Part shown: one piece after another, positions 17,077-26,437 of the stretch
How the letters are laid out: each line of letters starts with the position of its first letter
How positions within the stretch are numbered: position 1 is the first letter of the stretch
Source: Pseudosulfitobacter koreensis
GTDB taxonomy: Bacteria > Pseudomonadota > Alphaproteobacteria > Rhodobacterales > Rhodobacteraceae
Direction: 5' to 3'
DNA length: 40,882 bases
Assembly: GCF_024733015.1 (NCBI RefSeq)
Contig: NZ_JANKJG010000017.1
Span: 1 to 40,882 of the forward strand
Notes under the pieces: generated by a model
Told to the model about the DNA's origin: nothing
Databases searched by the model: none
The model's input: only the letters and a program-made list of their open reading frames with translations
Program-made: the position numbers and the translations under genes

Positions 17077-17924
17077 TGAAACGGATGGATCGCCGTGCCT
17101 TGTTCGCCTCGGGTGCTGCTGCCGCGTTGCTGGCGGCGACGGGTGTGCAGGCGCAGATTGCGCCACGGTCCGGCGGGCGTCTGCGGGCGGCCCTGTCGGG
17201 TGCATCGCGAGACGATGGCTGGGATCTTGCGCCAGGAGGCCTGTTCATGATGGCAGCCCAGCACACGGTGTTCGAGGCACTGACCGAAGTGGCTGCTGAT
17301 GGCAGTCTTCGAGGTGCCTTGTCCACGGCGTGGTCTGGTACGGACGGCGGGCGAACGTGGGCGTTCGATCTGCGCAGTGGCGTGGCGTTTCACGATGGCA
17401 GCCCGCTGCGTGCGCAGGATGTCGTGGCAAGCCTGTCCGACGTGATCGACGGCAGCGCGGTGGCCGATGGCCCGTCGCGTGTGGTGGTGCGACTGACCCA
17501 TGCGCAGGCCGATCTGCCCTATGCCTTGTCCGGTGCGCTGATCCGTCCAGCGGACCCGCAAGCGCGGGCGCAGGGCGTGGGCACCGGATTGTACCGCGTG
17601 CAGAAATTCGATGCCGGTCGGCAGTTCATCGGCGCGCGGGTCGCCGATCATTACAAGAGCGACCGCGCGGGATGGTTCGACAGCGTCGAGTTCGTGTCGA
17701 TCCCCGCGCAAGAGGTCCGCGCCGAGGCTTTGCGCGCTGGTCTTGTTGACGCCGCAGACGTGACCGGTGCCGATGCGCTGACGGGTGACCGCGCGTTCAT
17801 GTACCTGCCCGACGCCGCGCGCTGTCAGCAGATCGTGCACCGCAACATCGGCGTTCCGGCGGAAATCGGCACACGGCATGCGCTGGACGACCTGCGGATG
17901 GCCGAACGCTGGTGGCGGGTGTAG
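17076..17924 (+). CDS. Short ABC substrate-binding-like protein (family 5, C-terminal half missing)
   Basis: A 282-residue exported protein with twin arginine-like MDRRALFASGAAAALLA and cleavage near VQAQ. It aligns by eye with the first part of family 5 binding proteins: HTVFEALTEVAADGSL, STAWSGTDGGRTWAFDLRSGVAFHDGSPLRAQDVVASL, and GTGLYRVQKFD. A full protein is about 500 residues; here the frame ends after ...RHALDDLRMAERWWRV, where family members continue with the second lobe. No frameshift is evident and no second-lobe sequence follows, so this is a stable short form rather than a fresh break. With one and a half lobes, solute capture is doubtful. It is coupled to pip. Confidence 0.82.
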   Translation: MKRMDRRALFASGAAAALLAATGVQAQIAPRSGGRLRAALSGASRDDGWDLAPGGLFMMAAQHTVFEALTEVAADGSLRGALSTAWSGTDGGRTWAFDLRSGVAFHDGSPLRAQDVVASLSDVIDGSAVADGPSRVVVRLTHAQADLPYALSGALIRPADPQARAQGVGTGLYRVQKFDAGRQFIGARVADHYKSDRAGWFDSVEFVSIPAQEVRAEALRAGLVDAADVTGADALTGDRAFMYLPDAARCQQIVHRNIGVPAEIGTRHALDDLRMAERWWRV

Positions 17925-17935
17925 GCCAAGGGGGC

Positions 17936-17964
17936 TTGCAGTTGCAGGCCGCTCGGCGTATATG
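17936..17964 (+). promoter_or_regulatory. Possible promoter of the rimP-nusA operon
   Basis: TTGCAG at 17936-17941 and TATATG at 17959-17964 are separated by 17 bases. If used, transcripts would begin near 17971 and carry a leader of about 100 bases that includes the terminator hairpin at 18019-18042. Match to consensus is partial. Confidence 0.35.
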
Positions 17965-18018
17965 GCCTTCAACAGCGGCGCGCTGGGGTCCAAACCCGAC
18001 GCTCCACCGAGAAAGAGC

Positions 18019-18042
18019 AACGGGCCGCGCGCCCGTTTTTTT
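18019..18042 (+). terminator. Intrinsic terminator or attenuator just upstream of rimP
   Basis: AACGGGC (18019-18025), loop CGCGC, GCCCGTT (18031-18037), with a T-run covering 18036-18042. It could end the pip transcript, but it stands only 31 bases before the rimP start codon. That leaves little room for a promoter after it, so it may lie in the rimP leader. Confidence 0.82.
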
Positions 18043-18073
18043 GTGTCTTATTATATCTGCCTGGACCTGACCC

Positions 18074-18655
18074 GTGACCGTAAACGACCTGATAGCCAAA
18101 GCCGCCATCGACCGCCGCATGGCCGAGATCATCACTCCGGTGATCGAGGATCTCGGGTTCGAACTGGTGCGCGTCCGCCTGATGAGCGGCAAGGAATCGA
18201 TTCTGCAGATCATGGCCGAACGTCCCGAAGGCGGGATCGAGGTGGATGATCTGGCCGAAATCTCGACCGCCGTCAGCGCCACGCTGGACGTCGAAGACCC
18301 TATTCTGGACACATATACGCTGGAGGTTTCCAGCCCCGGCATCGACCGTCCGCTGACCCGTCTTAAGGATTTCGCGACCTTCGAAGGCTACGAGGCGAAG
18401 CTGGAAACCGACGAGTTGATCGACGGGCGCCGCCGCTTCAAGGGCGAGTTGGCAGGCGTCGAGGACGACGAGGTGCTGATCAACATCGAAGAAGGCACGA
18501 TCGGTCTGAAATTCGAATGGCTCAGCGACGCCAAATTGGTGCTGACCGACGACCTGATCAAGGAAATGCTGCGCCAACGCAAAAAGGCGGGCGTTCTGAA
18601 CGAAGACGCATATGACGATATTGAGACCGAAGGGTCCGATGAGGAGAATGACTGA
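18074..18655 (+). CDS. rimP: Ribosome maturation factor RimP
   Basis: A 193-residue protein needed for 30S subunit maturation. The N-terminal domain has [17 protein letters not shown] and the conserved [16 protein letters not shown]; the C-terminal SH3-like domain is followed by a very acidic tail ([17 protein letters not shown]), longer than in E. coli. The start is a GTG at 18074, which matches the family N-terminus; no ATG is available nearby. It heads the conserved rimP-nusA-ylxR-infB operon, and its stop overlaps the nusA start as TGATG. Confidence 0.95.
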   Translation: MTVNDLIAKAAIDRRMAEIITPVIEDLGFELVRVRLMSGKESILQIMAERPEGGIEVDDLAEISTAVSATLDVEDPILDTYTLEVSSPGIDRPLTRLKDFATFEGYEAKLETDELIDGRRRFKGELAGVEDDEVLINIEEGTIGLKFEWLSDAKLVLTDDLIKEMLRQRKKAGVLNEDAYDDIETEGSDEEND

Positions 18656-20277
18656 TGGCTATTACATCTGCAAACCAGCTTGAGCTGTTGCAAACCGCCG
18701 AGGCTGTTGCCCGCGAAAAGATGATCGACCCTGGTCTGGTCATCGAAGCGATGGAAGAGTCGCTCGCCCGTGCCGCCAAGAGCCGTTACGGCGCGGAAAT
18801 GGACATTCGTGTTTCGATCGACCGCAAGACAGGTCGCGCGACCTTTACCCGCGTGCGCACAGTTGTCGCGGATGAGGATATGGAAAACTATCAGTCCGAG
18901 TTCACCGTCGAGCAGGCCAAGCAGTACATGGCCGAGCCCACCATCGGTGACACGCTGGTCGAAGAAGTGCCGCCCGTGGAAATGGGCCGGATCGCCGCGC
19001 AGTCGGCCAAGCAGGTGATTCTGCAAAAGGTCCGCGAAGCCGAGCGTGACCGTCAGTACGAAGAATTCAAGGACCGCGCGGGCACGATCATCAACGGTCT
19101 GGTCAAGCGCGAGGAATACGGCAACGTCATCGTCGACGTGGGTGCCGGCGAAGCGATCCTGCGCCGCAACGAGAAGATCGGCCGCGAAAGCTATCGCCCG
19201 AACGACCGTATCCGCGTCTACATCAAGGACGTGCGCCGCGAACAGCGCGGACCGCAGATCTTCCTGTCGCGCACGGCGCCCGAATTCATGGCCGAGCTGT
19301 TCAAGATGGAAGTGCCCGAAATCTATGACGGCATCATCGAGATCAAGGCCGTGGCCCGTGACCCCGGTTCGCGCGCCAAGATCGCGGTGATCAGCTATGA
19401 CAGTTCGATCGACCCGGTCGGTGCCTGCGTTGGTATGCGCGGCAGCCGGGTTCAGGCCGTCGTGAACGAACTGCAGGGTGAAAAGATCGACATCATCCCG
19501 TGGAACGACGATCAGCCGACGTTCCTGGTGAACGCGCTGCAGCCCGCCGAGGTGACCAAGGTGGTTCTGGACGAAGAAGCCGGCAAGATCGAAGTCGTGG
19601 TGCCCGAAGAGCAGCTGTCGCTGGCCATTGGCCGTCGCGGTCAGAACGTGCGTCTGGCGTCGCAGCTGACGGGTCTGGACATCGACATCATGACCGAAGC
19701 CGAAGAATCGGCGCGTCGTCAGGCCGAGTTCGAGCTGCGCACCAAGCTGTTCATGGACACGCTGGATCTGGACGAGTTCTTTGCCCAGCTTCTGGTGGCC
19801 GAAGGGTTCACCAGCCTCGAAGAGGTCGCCTATGTCGAGCAGGATGAACTGCTTGTCATCGACGGGGTCGATTCGGATACTGCGAACGAGCTTCAGGCGC
19901 GTGCCCAGGATGTGCTGGCCGAGCAGAACAAGGCGGCGCTGGCCGCGGCCCGCGAGTTGGGTGTCGAGGACAGCCTGGTTGAATTTGAGGGCCTGACACC
20001 CCAAATGATCGAGGCACTGGCCAAGGATGACGTAAAGACGCTGGAAGACTTTGCAACCTGCGCTGACTGGGAACTGGCTGGTGGCTGGACCACGGTGAAC
20101 GGCGAGCGTGTGAAGGACGATGGCGTTCTGGAGCCTTTCGATATCAGCCTGGAAGAAGCGCAGACCATGATCATGACCGCGCGTGTCCTGCTGGGCTGGG
20201 TCGATCCCACCGAGCTGGACGCAGGCGAAGAAGATCTGGACGACGAAGACGGCGAAACCGAGGAGGCCGAGGCCTGA
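18655..20277 (+). CDS. nusA: Transcription termination/antitermination factor NusA
   Basis: A 540-residue RNA-polymerase-binding elongation factor controlling pausing, termination and antitermination. In order: the N-terminal polymerase-binding domain (about 1-130), the S1 domain ([20 protein letters not shown] onward), two KH domains ([17 protein letters not shown] and [14 protein letters not shown]), then two helical acidic repeats ([16 protein letters not shown] and ...[17 protein letters not shown]). The C-terminus ends in a strongly acidic run. GAGGAG precedes the ATG, which overlaps the rimP stop. NusA represses its own operon in some bacteria, which matters for the hairpin upstream of rimP. 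Confidence 0.98.
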   Translation: MAITSANQLELLQTAEAVAREKMIDPGLVIEAMEESLARAAKSRYGAEMDIRVSIDRKTGRATFTRVRTVVADEDMENYQSEFTVEQAKQYMAEPTIGDTLVEEVPPVEMGRIAAQSAKQVILQKVREAERDRQYEEFKDRAGTIINGLVKREEYGNVIVDVGAGEAILRRNEKIGRESYRPNDRIRVYIKDVRREQRGPQIFLSRTAPEFMAELFKMEVPEIYDGIIEIKAVARDPGSRAKIAVISYDSSIDPVGACVGMRGSRVQAVVNELQGEKIDIIPWNDDQPTFLVNALQPAEVTKVVLDEEAGKIEVVVPEEQLSLAIGRRGQNVRLASQLTGLDIDIMTEAEESARRQAEFELRTKLFMDTLDLDEFFAQLLVAEGFTSLEEVAYVEQDELLVIDGVDSDTANELQARAQDVLAEQNKAALAAARELGVEDSLVEFEGLTPQMIEALAKDDVKTLEDFATCADWELAGGWTTVNGERVKDDGVLEPFDISLEEAQTMIMTARVLLGWVDPTELDAGEEDLDDEDGETEEAEA

Positions 20278-20299
20278 TCGCGGGCCTCGGGAAGAGCTG

Positions 20300-20896
20300 A
20301 TGGGACGCGGTGGCGCCACCAAAGACCGCGAAGACGGTCCTGAACGCAAGTGCATTGCCACGGGCGAGGTCCAGCCGAAATACGGGCTGGTTCGCTTTGT
20401 GGTGGGACCGGATGCGCAGATTTTCCCGGATATCGCGGGAAAATTGCCCGGTCGCGGCATTTATGTCGCGGCAGACCGCGAGGCGATTGAGAAGGCCGTG
20501 ACCAAGAAGCTGTTTTCGCGCGGTGCGAAGATGCAGGTCACGGTGCCCGAGGATCTGGTGGACGAGGTGGAACGCCAGCTTGCGCGCCGTGTCGTCGACC
20601 TGATCGCGCTGTCGCGCAAGTCCGGCCGCGCCGTGGCGGGCTATGAAAAGGTCAAGACCTGGCTTCAGACCGAAGAGGCCGAGGTCCTGATCCAGGCTGT
20701 GGACGGATCGGCCCGCGGCAAGACGAAATTGAGCACGCCGCACTATGGCAGCTATATTGGCTGGCTCAGCGCGGATGAATTGGGTTTGGCATTCGGACGT
20801 CAAACTGTGATACATGGGGCGCTCGCCTCTGGTGGACTCACGCAACGTGTTGTAGAGGAAGCCCGAAGGCTGAAGGGTTTGCGCCCAAATGCATAG
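20300..20896 (+). CDS. YlxR-type RNA-binding protein fused to an L7Ae-like domain
   Basis: A 198-residue protein between nusA and infB. The N-terminal YlxR (DUF448) domain has RKCIATGEVQPKYGLVRFV and LPGRGIYVAADREAIEKA. The second half (about 95-190) resembles the L7Ae/L30e/Gadd45 fold, with LARRVVDLIALSRKSGRAVAGYEKV, as in other alphaproteobacteria where the two occur as one chain rather than two genes. RNA binding linked to ribosomes or RNase P is inferred from the families. The start ATG at 20300 follows GGGAAGAG. It sits 22 bases after nusA, and infB follows 35 bases later. Confidence 0.92.
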   Translation: MGRGGATKDREDGPERKCIATGEVQPKYGLVRFVVGPDAQIFPDIAGKLPGRGIYVAADREAIEKAVTKKLFSRGAKMQVTVPEDLVDEVERQLARRVVDLIALSRKSGRAVAGYEKVKTWLQTEEAEVLIQAVDGSARGKTKLSTPHYGSYIGWLSADELGLAFGRQTVIHGALASGGLTQRVVEEARRLKGLRPNA

Positions 20897-20931
20897 ATGG
20901 CAGGGGCCATCTGGAAGGATAGACGAGCTAG

Positions 20932-23418
20932 ATGAGCGATACAGACGGTAAGAAGACATTGGGACTGCGCGGTGGCGCGCGTCCGGGGAACGTGAAACAG
21001 AGTTTCAGCCACGGGCGGACCAAGAACGTCGTCGTCGAAACCAAACGCAAGCGCGTTGTGGTGCCCAAGACAGGTGCGGCCAAAGGCGGCTCCGGCAACC
21101 CATCGCTGGGTGATCCGGCCAAACGCCCTGCCGGGATCACCGATGCGGAAATGGAACGTCGCCTGAAGGCCGTTCAGGCTGCACGGTCGCGCGAGGTCGA
21201 AGAGGCCGCCGCACGCGAAGCGGAAGAAAAAGCACGCGCCGAAGACCGCGAGCGCCGCCGCGCCGAGCAGGAAGCGAAAGAACAGGAAGAGCGCGACCGC
21301 GAGGAAAGCCTCAAGGCGAAGGCCGAAGAGGAAGAACGCAAGAAGCGCGAAGCCGAAGCTGCCGCACAGGCAGCTGCCGCGCCTGCTCCTGCCGCGACGG
21401 AACAGCCGCAGCGTGCCGCGCCCTCTTCGCGCCCCGCGGCGCAGGACGCGACAGCCCGCAAGAAAGACCGCGATGCCGATCAGCGTACAACCCGCACCAA
21501 GGGTGCAGATGATGGTCGCCGGTCCGGCAAGCTGACGCTGAACCAGGCTCTGTCCGGTGGCGAAGGTGGCCGTCAGCGTTCGATGGCCGCGATGAAGCGC
21601 AAGCAAGAGCGCGCGCGTCAAAAAGCGATGGGTGGATCGGTCGAGCGTGAAAAGGTCACGCGCACCGTCAACCTGCCCGAGGCGATTGTCGTGTCCGAGC
21701 TGGCCAACCGTATGGCCGAGCGTGTGGGCGATGTCGTCAAATCGCTGATGCAAATGGGCATGATGGTCACGCAGAACCAGACCATCGACGCCGACACTGC
21801 CGAGCTGATCATCGAAGAGTTCGGCCACACCGTGAACCGCGTGTCCGACGCAGACGTCGAACAGGTGATCAACGAGGTGCAAGACAAGGCCGAGGATCTG
21901 CAACCGCGTCCTCCGGTCATTACGATCATGGGCCACGTCGACCACGGCAAGACGTCTTTGCTGGATGCGATCCGCAACGCCAAGGTCGTCGCGGGCGAAG
22001 CCGGTGGCATCACCCAGCACATCGGGGCCTATCAGGTCGTGACCGACACCGGTGCCGTGCTGTCGTTCCTCGACACGCCGGGCCACGCGGCGTTCACGTC
22101 GATGCGTTCGCGCGGCGCTCAGGTCACGGATATCGTGGTTCTGGTGGTTGCGGCGGATGACGCCGTGATGCCGCAGACGGTCGAGGCGATCAACCACGCC
22201 AAGGCCGCGAAGGTTCCGATGATCGTCGCGATCAACAAGATCGACAAGCCTGGTGCGAACCCCGACAAGGTGCGGACAGATCTGCTGCAGCACGAAGTCA
22301 TCGTCGAGAAGATGTCGGGCGAAGTGCAGGACGTTGAGGTCTCGGCCATCAACGGCGACGGTCTGGACGATCTGCTGGAGGCCATCGCGCTGCAGTCGGA
22401 ACTGCTGGAACTGAAAGCCAACCCCAATCGCGCCGCCCAAGGTGCCGTGATCGAGGCGCAGCTGGACGTGGGCCGTGGCCCCGTCGCCACGGTTCTGATC
22501 CAGAACGGCACATTGCGTCAGGGCGACATTTTTGTTGTGGGCGAGCAGTACGGCAAGGTCCGTGCGCTGATCAACGACAAGGGCGAGCGGATCAAGGAAG
22601 CCGGTCCATCGGTTCCCGTCGAGGTTCTGGGCCTGAACGGCACGCCCGAAGCGGGCGACGTTCTGAACGTGACATCGACCGAAGCGCAGGCGCGTGAAAT
22701 CGCTGAATACCGCTCGAAGGCAGCCAAAGACAAACGTGCCGCTGCCGGTGCCGCCACGACGCTGGAACAGCTGATGGCGAACGCCAAGGAAAACGAGAAC
22801 GTCAGCGAACTGCCAATTCTGGTCAAGGCAGACGTTCAGGGTTCGGCAGAGGCAATCGTTCAGGCGATGGAGAAGATCGGCAACGACGAGGTGCGCGTGC
22901 GCGTGCTGCACTCGGGTGTCGGTGCCATTACCGAAACCGACGTGGGTCTGGCCGAAGCATCGGGCGCGCCTATCATGGGCTTCAACGTGCGGGCCAACGC
23001 GTCTGCACGTAACACCGCCAACCAGAAGGGCGTTGAGATCCGGTATTATTCGGTGATCTACGACCTGGTGGACGACGTGAAGGCAGCCGCATCCGGTCTG
23101 CTGAGCAACGAAATCAAGGAAAACTTCATTGGCTACGCCAACATCAAGGAAGTCTTCAAGGTCACGGGCATCGGCAAGGTCGCGGGCTGTCTGGTCACCG
23201 AAGGCGTCGCACGCCGCAGCGCCGGTGTGCGTCTGCTGCGCGACAACGTCGTGGTTCACGAGGGCACGCTGAAAACGCTCAAGCGCTTCAAGGATGAAGT
23301 CTCCGAAGTGCAGTCCGGGCAAGAGTGCGGCATGGCGTTCGACCACTATGACGACATTCGCGAAGGCGATGTGATCGAGATCTTCGAACGCGAGGAGGTC
23401 ACGCGTACCCTCGCGTGA
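20932..23418 (+). CDS. infB: Translation initiation factor IF-2
   Basis: An 828-residue GTPase that brings initiator fMet-tRNA to the 30S subunit and promotes subunit joining. The N-terminal third is highly charged, with a long Glu/Arg/Ala coiled region (residues about 70-150) and an Ala/Pro linker. The IF2_N segment is [20 protein letters not shown]. The G domain has GHVDHGKTS (from residue 334), DTPGHAAF and NKIDKP. Domains II-IV follow, ending EVTRTLA. AAGGATA precedes the ATG at 20932. It ends the operon, with a strong terminator 25 bases after the stop. Confidence 0.98.
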   Translation: MSDTDGKKTLGLRGGARPGNVKQSFSHGRTKNVVVETKRKRVVVPKTGAAKGGSGNPSLGDPAKRPAGITDAEMERRLKAVQAARSREVEEAAAREAEEKARAEDRERRRAEQEAKEQEERDREESLKAKAEEEERKKREAEAAAQAAAAPAPAATEQPQRAAPSSRPAAQDATARKKDRDADQRTTRTKGADDGRRSGKLTLNQALSGGEGGRQRSMAAMKRKQERARQKAMGGSVEREKVTRTVNLPEAIVVSELANRMAERVGDVVKSLMQMGMMVTQNQTIDADTAELIIEEFGHTVNRVSDADVEQVINEVQDKAEDLQPRPPVITIMGHVDHGKTSLLDAIRNAKVVAGEAGGITQHIGAYQVVTDTGAVLSFLDTPGHAAFTSMRSRGAQVTDIVVLVVAADDAVMPQTVEAINHAKAAKVPMIVAINKIDKPGANPDKVRTDLLQHEVIVEKMSGEVQDVEVSAINGDGLDDLLEAIALQSELLELKANPNRAAQGAVIEAQLDVGRGPVATVLIQNGTLRQGDIFVVGEQYGKVRALINDKGERIKEAGPSVPVEVLGLNGTPEAGDVLNVTSTEAQAREIAEYRSKAAKDKRAAAGAATTLEQLMANAKENENVSELPILVKADVQGSAEAIVQAMEKIGNDEVRVRVLHSGVGAITETDVGLAEASGAPIMGFNVRANASARNTANQKGVEIRYYSVIYDLVDDVKAAASGLLSNEIKENFIGYANIKEVFKVTGIGKVAGCLVTEGVARRSAGVRLLRDNVVVHEGTLKTLKRFKDEVSEVQSGQECGMAFDHYDDIREGDVIEIFEREEVTRTLA

Positions 23419-23442
23419 TCCACCACAACCTATTCGACAGTC

Positions 23443-23482
23443 AAAAAAAGGGACGGAGCCGCGAGGATCCGTCCCTTTTTAT
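23443..23482 (+). terminator. Intrinsic terminator of the rimP-infB operon (bidirectional)
   Basis: AAAAAGGGACGGA (23445-23457) pairs fully with TCCGTCCCTTTTT (23468-23480) around a 10-base loop. A- and T-rich sides make it usable on both strands, so it can also end the convergent 44-residue protein gene. Confidence 0.93.
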
Positions 23483-23499
23483 TTTCCGTGAGTTACTTT

Positions 23500-23634
23500 T
23501 CAGGCGGCGGCGTTAACCGGAGCGCCCGAAAAAATTCGACCATCGACATTCACGCTCATGCGGCCATCCGGCAACATGCGCACGAATGTACCCTGAACGA
23601 AGACGCAACTGCCCAACAAGATTGTTTTTAGCAT
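23500..23634 (-). CDS. 44-residue protein of unknown function
   Basis: A short frame on the minus strand reads MLKTILLGSCVFVQGTFVRM onward, then GRMSVNVDGRIFSGAP and ends VNAAA. A GGGGAGAG ribosome site lies 8-9 bases before the ATG, codons follow the GC-rich pattern of the neighbours, and the stop lies just before the bidirectional infB terminator, as expected for a real unit. The sequence looks like a small beta-rich domain (LPDGRMSVNVDGRIFSG). It has one cysteine and no clear signal peptide. I recognise no named family, though I believe similar short proteins occur in related bacteria. The 127-base AT-rich gap upstream separates it from mutT. Confidence 0.7.
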   Translation of the reverse strand: MLKTILLGSCVFVQGTFVRMLPDGRMSVNVDGRIFSGAPVNAAA

Positions 23635-23761
23635 ATTTCTCTCTCCCCAAATACGCTCGTAGCTTCATAAAGAGGCAAAAAACAAATTATGTCATTAAAA
23701 ATTTAAAATACATTAACAAAAAGGTGATTATCCCGAAAACCGCGATAACCGCACGAGCTTG
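23635..23761 (-). promoter_or_regulatory. AT-rich spacer upstream of the 44-residue gene
   Basis: This 127-base gap is far richer in A and T than the rest of the window, with runs such as AAAAATTTAAAAT near 23697-23709. It probably carries the promoter of the 44-residue gene, but I could not fix a -35/-10 pair. No convincing terminator for the mutT operon is visible. Confidence 0.4.
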
Positions 23762-24160
23762 TTACAGCCAGTCCCGCAGAATCGGGATCAACGGCACGTC
23801 CGCGGCGGGCATGGGATAGGATTTCAGGTCATTCGGCCTGACCCATTTCAGCGCCTGGTTCTCTTTCGACATCGGCGTGCCGCCCCATCTGCGGCAGGCA
23901 AAGAGCGGCATCAACAGATGGAAATCGTCATAGCTGTGGCTGGCGAAGGTGAGCGGGGCAAGACAGCTTTGCCAGGTTTCGATCCCGAGTTCTTCATTCA
24001 GTTCGCGGATCAGCGCCGCCTCGGGGGTCTCACCGGCTTCGACCTTGCCGCCGGGAAGCTCCCACAGTCCTGCCATCGACTTGCCCTCGGGACGTTGTGC
24101 CAGCAGCACACGCCCGTCCACGTCGATCAGCGCGACGGCAGAGACCAGTACGACCTTCAT
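23762..24160 (-). CDS. mutT: 8-oxo-dGTP diphosphatase (NUDIX)
   Basis: A 132-residue Nudix hydrolase that removes oxidised dGTP from the nucleotide pool. The Nudix box is complete: GGKVEAGETPEAALIRELNE followed by ELGI. LAQRPEGKSMAGLWELPGG upstream and the small C-terminal domain match MutT rather than other Nudix types. It is the last gene of a tight minus-strand operon; only one base separates its start from the argJ stop, so translation is likely coupled. Confidence 0.93.
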   Translation of the reverse strand: MKVVLVSAVALIDVDGRVLLAQRPEGKSMAGLWELPGGKVEAGETPEAALIRELNEELGIETWQSCLAPLTFASHSYDDFHLLMPLFACRRWGGTPMSKENQALKWVRPNDLKSYPMPAADVPLIPILRDWL

Positions 24161-24161
24161 C

Positions 24162-25388
24162 TTAGGAACGGTAGTCGGCGTTGATGTCGATATAGGCGTG
24201 GGTCAGATCGCAGGTCCAGACGGTCGCTACGGCCTCTCCCAGCCCCAGATCGACGGATATGTTGATCTCTTCGCCCTTCATATGCGCGGCTGCATCGGCT
24301 TCGGAATAGGACGGGCTGACCCAACCGTTTTCCGCCACGACCACATCGCCAAAGCGGATGCTGAGCAGATCGCGGTCTGCCGGGGCGCCGGATTTGCCGA
24401 TTGCCATGACGACACGGCCCCAGTTCGGGTCCTGACCTGCAATCGCGGTTTTCACCAACGGAGAGTTTGCAATCGCCATCGCGTGGATCTTGGCGTTCAC
24501 GGCTGTGTCGGCGCCGCTTACGGTGATCTCGACGAACTTGGTCGCACCTTCGCCGTCGCGCACGACCTGAAACGCCAGATCCTGCATCAGGGTGTGGACG
24601 GCGTCTGCAAAGGTCGAATCGCCGGTCACATCCACACCGGAGGCACCCGTTGCAGCCATCAGCAGGCTGTCCGAGGTCGAGGTGTCGCTGTCCACCGTGA
24701 TGCAGTTGAACGTGTAGTCGGCAGCGCTGGAGACGATGGCCTGCAGGTTGTCCTGCGCGATCTTGGCGTCGGTGAAGATATAGACCAGCATAGTCGCCAT
24801 GTCGGGCGCGATCATGCCCGACCCCTTGGCGATGCCCGCGATGGTCACGGTCTGCCCGCCGACCTCGACGGTTTGCACCGCGCCCTTGGGGTAGGTGTCC
24901 GTGGTCATGATGGCACGGGCCGCGTCGGCGATGCCGCCTGCGTCCTGTGCTGCGTCCAGTTCGGCCAGCTTGGCGATCACGCGGTCATGCGGCAACGGCT
25001 CTCCGATAACCCCGGTGGACGAGGTAAAGACACGCTCGGGTGGGACGCCGCAGGTGGTCGCAACAGCCTCGGCGATGGCCGCCACGGATTCGACGCCGTG
25101 TTTGCCGGTGAACGCATTGGCATTGCCCGAGTTCACGAGGATCGCGGCACCGCTGTAAGGTTCAAGCCCGACCTTGTTCTGGCAATCCAACACTGGGGCC
25201 GACCGCGTGGACGAGCGTGTGAACACACCCGCAATCGCGGTGCCCGGCACCAGTTTGGCCAGCATCAGGTCGGTGCGCCCGGCGTACCTGACGCCGGCCG
25301 CAACAGTGGCAAAAGTCACACCGTCTACCACCGGCAGATCGGGAAAGCGTTCAGGCGCCAGCGGGGAAAGTGCGATTTTGCCAGCCAT
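24162..25388 (-). CDS. argJ: Bifunctional glutamate N-acetyltransferase / amino-acid acetyltransferase
   Basis: A 408-residue ornithine acetyltransferase of the cyclic arginine pathway, which moves the acetyl group from acetylornithine to glutamate and in bifunctional forms also uses acetyl-CoA. The self-cleavage and nucleophile site is IAKGSGMIAPDMATML, with T199 becoming the N-terminus of the beta chain. The oxyanion segment SSTGVIGE and the C-terminal AYIDINADYRS are typical. The start MAGKIALSPLAP is two bases after the parvulin stop. Mono- versus bifunctionality cannot be decided here. Confidence 0.97.
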   Translation of the reverse strand: MAGKIALSPLAPERFPDLPVVDGVTFATVAAGVRYAGRTDLMLAKLVPGTAIAGVFTRSSTRSAPVLDCQNKVGLEPYSGAAILVNSGNANAFTGKHGVESVAAIAEAVATTCGVPPERVFTSSTGVIGEPLPHDRVIAKLAELDAAQDAGGIADAARAIMTTDTYPKGAVQTVEVGGQTVTIAGIAKGSGMIAPDMATMLVYIFTDAKIAQDNLQAIVSSAADYTFNCITVDSDTSTSDSLLMAATGASGVDVTGDSTFADAVHTLMQDLAFQVVRDGEGATKFVEITVSGADTAVNAKIHAMAIANSPLVKTAIAGQDPNWGRVVMAIGKSGAPADRDLLSIRFGDVVVAENGWVSPSYSEADAAAHMKGEEINISVDLGLGEAVATVWTCDLTHAYIDINADYRS

Positions 25389-25390
25389 GT

Positions 25391-26242
25391 TTATTCGCCC
25401 AGTGTCAAAGTGCTGAGAACCGAAGGATCAATGCCGTCCGCGCCCGAACGGTCAACTTCGGCGTCGGCCACCAAAGCATCGACGGCGGCGGTCACGGCTT
25501 CCGAGCGTACCTGCTGCTCAAGATCGGCGCGGACCTCTTCCAGCGCGGGCGCTTCGGCGTTGCGGACCTCGTTCAGCTTGATCACGTGCCAGCCGAACTG
25601 TGTCTGGACCGGGTCGGACACCTCGCCTGCTTCCATTGCCGCGACGGCAGTTTCAAATTCGGGGACCATGGCACCTGCGCCGAACCAACCAAGCGAACCG
25701 CCGCCGGGGCCTGATGGGCCGGTGGATTTTTCGCGCGCGGTGGCTGCGAAATCAGCGCCGCCTTTGACTTCCTCGACGATGGCCTGGGCCTCTTCCTGGG
25801 TCTCGACCAGAATGTGGCTGGCGTTGTATTCGGTCGTCGGCTCAGCGTTGGCGTAGGTCGCGTCATAGGCGGCTTGAACCGCGTCTTCCGTAACTGCAGA
25901 GGCCAGAATATTCTCGATGGCTTCACCCGCGATCAGAGAGCGACGTTCGTTTTCCAATGACAATTCAACGCGGTTCGGCACATCGCCGTCAAAGCTTTGC
26001 TGCAGGGCAGTCTGCTGGACAAGCTGGTCGAGGATGCCGGGAAACAGCACTTCGTCGGGCAGCTGCTGGTATTGTTCGGGCAGCGTCAGCTTGGCGACCA
26101 GCATGTGACCCAGCGTGATGTCGACACCATCGACGGTGGCCACCACGGTGGAGAGTTCAGGAGTTTCTTCCTGCGCGTGCAGCGGCTGCGAAAGGGTGAG
26201 GGCGACCGCGACGGCGGGCAGAATGGCAAAGCGTTTCAGCAT
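25391..26242 (-). CDS. Exported parvulin-type peptidyl-prolyl isomerase
   Basis: A 283-residue periplasmic foldase. The signal peptide [24 protein letters not shown] is cut near residue 23. A SurA/PrsA-like N-terminal helical region (about 30-135) precedes the parvulin domain (about 138-228), with [32 protein letters not shown] and FGWHVIKL. It helps fold exported proteins. The start is CAT at 26240-26242 with AGGACC upstream. The frame runs open for a long way upstream, but that part lies antisense to secA and is not coding. It heads a parvulin-argJ-mutT operon and is divergent from secA, so the export ATPase and the foldase share an intergenic region. Confidence 0.93.
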   Translation of the reverse strand: MLKRFAILPAVAVALTLSQPLHAQEETPELSTVVATVDGVDITLGHMLVAKLTLPEQYQQLPDEVLFPGILDQLVQQTALQQSFDGDVPNRVELSLENERRSLIAGEAIENILASAVTEDAVQAAYDATYANAEPTTEYNASHILVETQEEAQAIVEEVKGGADFAATAREKSTGPSGPGGGSLGWFGAGAMVPEFETAVAAMEAGEVSDPVQTQFGWHVIKLNEVRNAEAPALEEVRADLEQQVRSEAVTAAVDALVADAEVDRSGADGIDPSVLSTLTLGE

Positions 26243-26302
26243 GGAATGGTCCTGTTCAGTTGCTGCCGCGCTCTGGACGACCCCTCGTGGCCGGACGCGA
26301 CA

Positions 26303-26331
26303 TTGACACGGTTTCATGTGACCCTTACATC
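26303..26331 (+). promoter_or_regulatory. Possible secA promoter
   Basis: A perfect TTGACA at 26303-26308 is followed after 17 bases by TACATC at 26326-26331, a weak -10. It lies in the 195-base gap between the divergent parvulin and secA genes, about 110 bases before the secA start codon. Confidence 0.42.
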
Positions 26332-26437
26332 GCCCTATGGGCGCGGCCAGGATCGGCTTGACCCTGTATCTATGGGCTGCACGTGGCGCCGACAAGCAGA
26401 TGCTGCGCAACCTGACACAAGATCGGCTGGAGAACGC

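Noticed and set aside
17965..18010. tRNA-like 3' end (GGGGTCCAAACCCGACGCTCCACC) upstream of rimP, where E. coli has metY
   Set aside because: The T-arm stem does not pair properly, no matching 5' acceptor strand exists within 80 bases, and CCA is not placed correctly. It is at most a chance resemblance.
18388..20460. A 690-codon minus-strand frame opposite rimP-nusA
   Set aside because: It spans two real genes and their junction in antisense, so it cannot be one conserved protein.
21180..21480. Repetitive GAA/GCG-rich stretch in infB as a DNA repeat
   Set aside because: It encodes the Glu/Arg/Ala coiled region normal for alphaproteobacterial IF-2 and shows no exact tandem unit.
20800..23346. 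An 848-codon open frame on the minus strand opposite infB
   Set aside because: It is antisense to a textbook IF-2 gene and is a by-product of GC-rich codons. Its composition (His/Asp/Val/Gly rich) has no family look and it has no sensible start signal.
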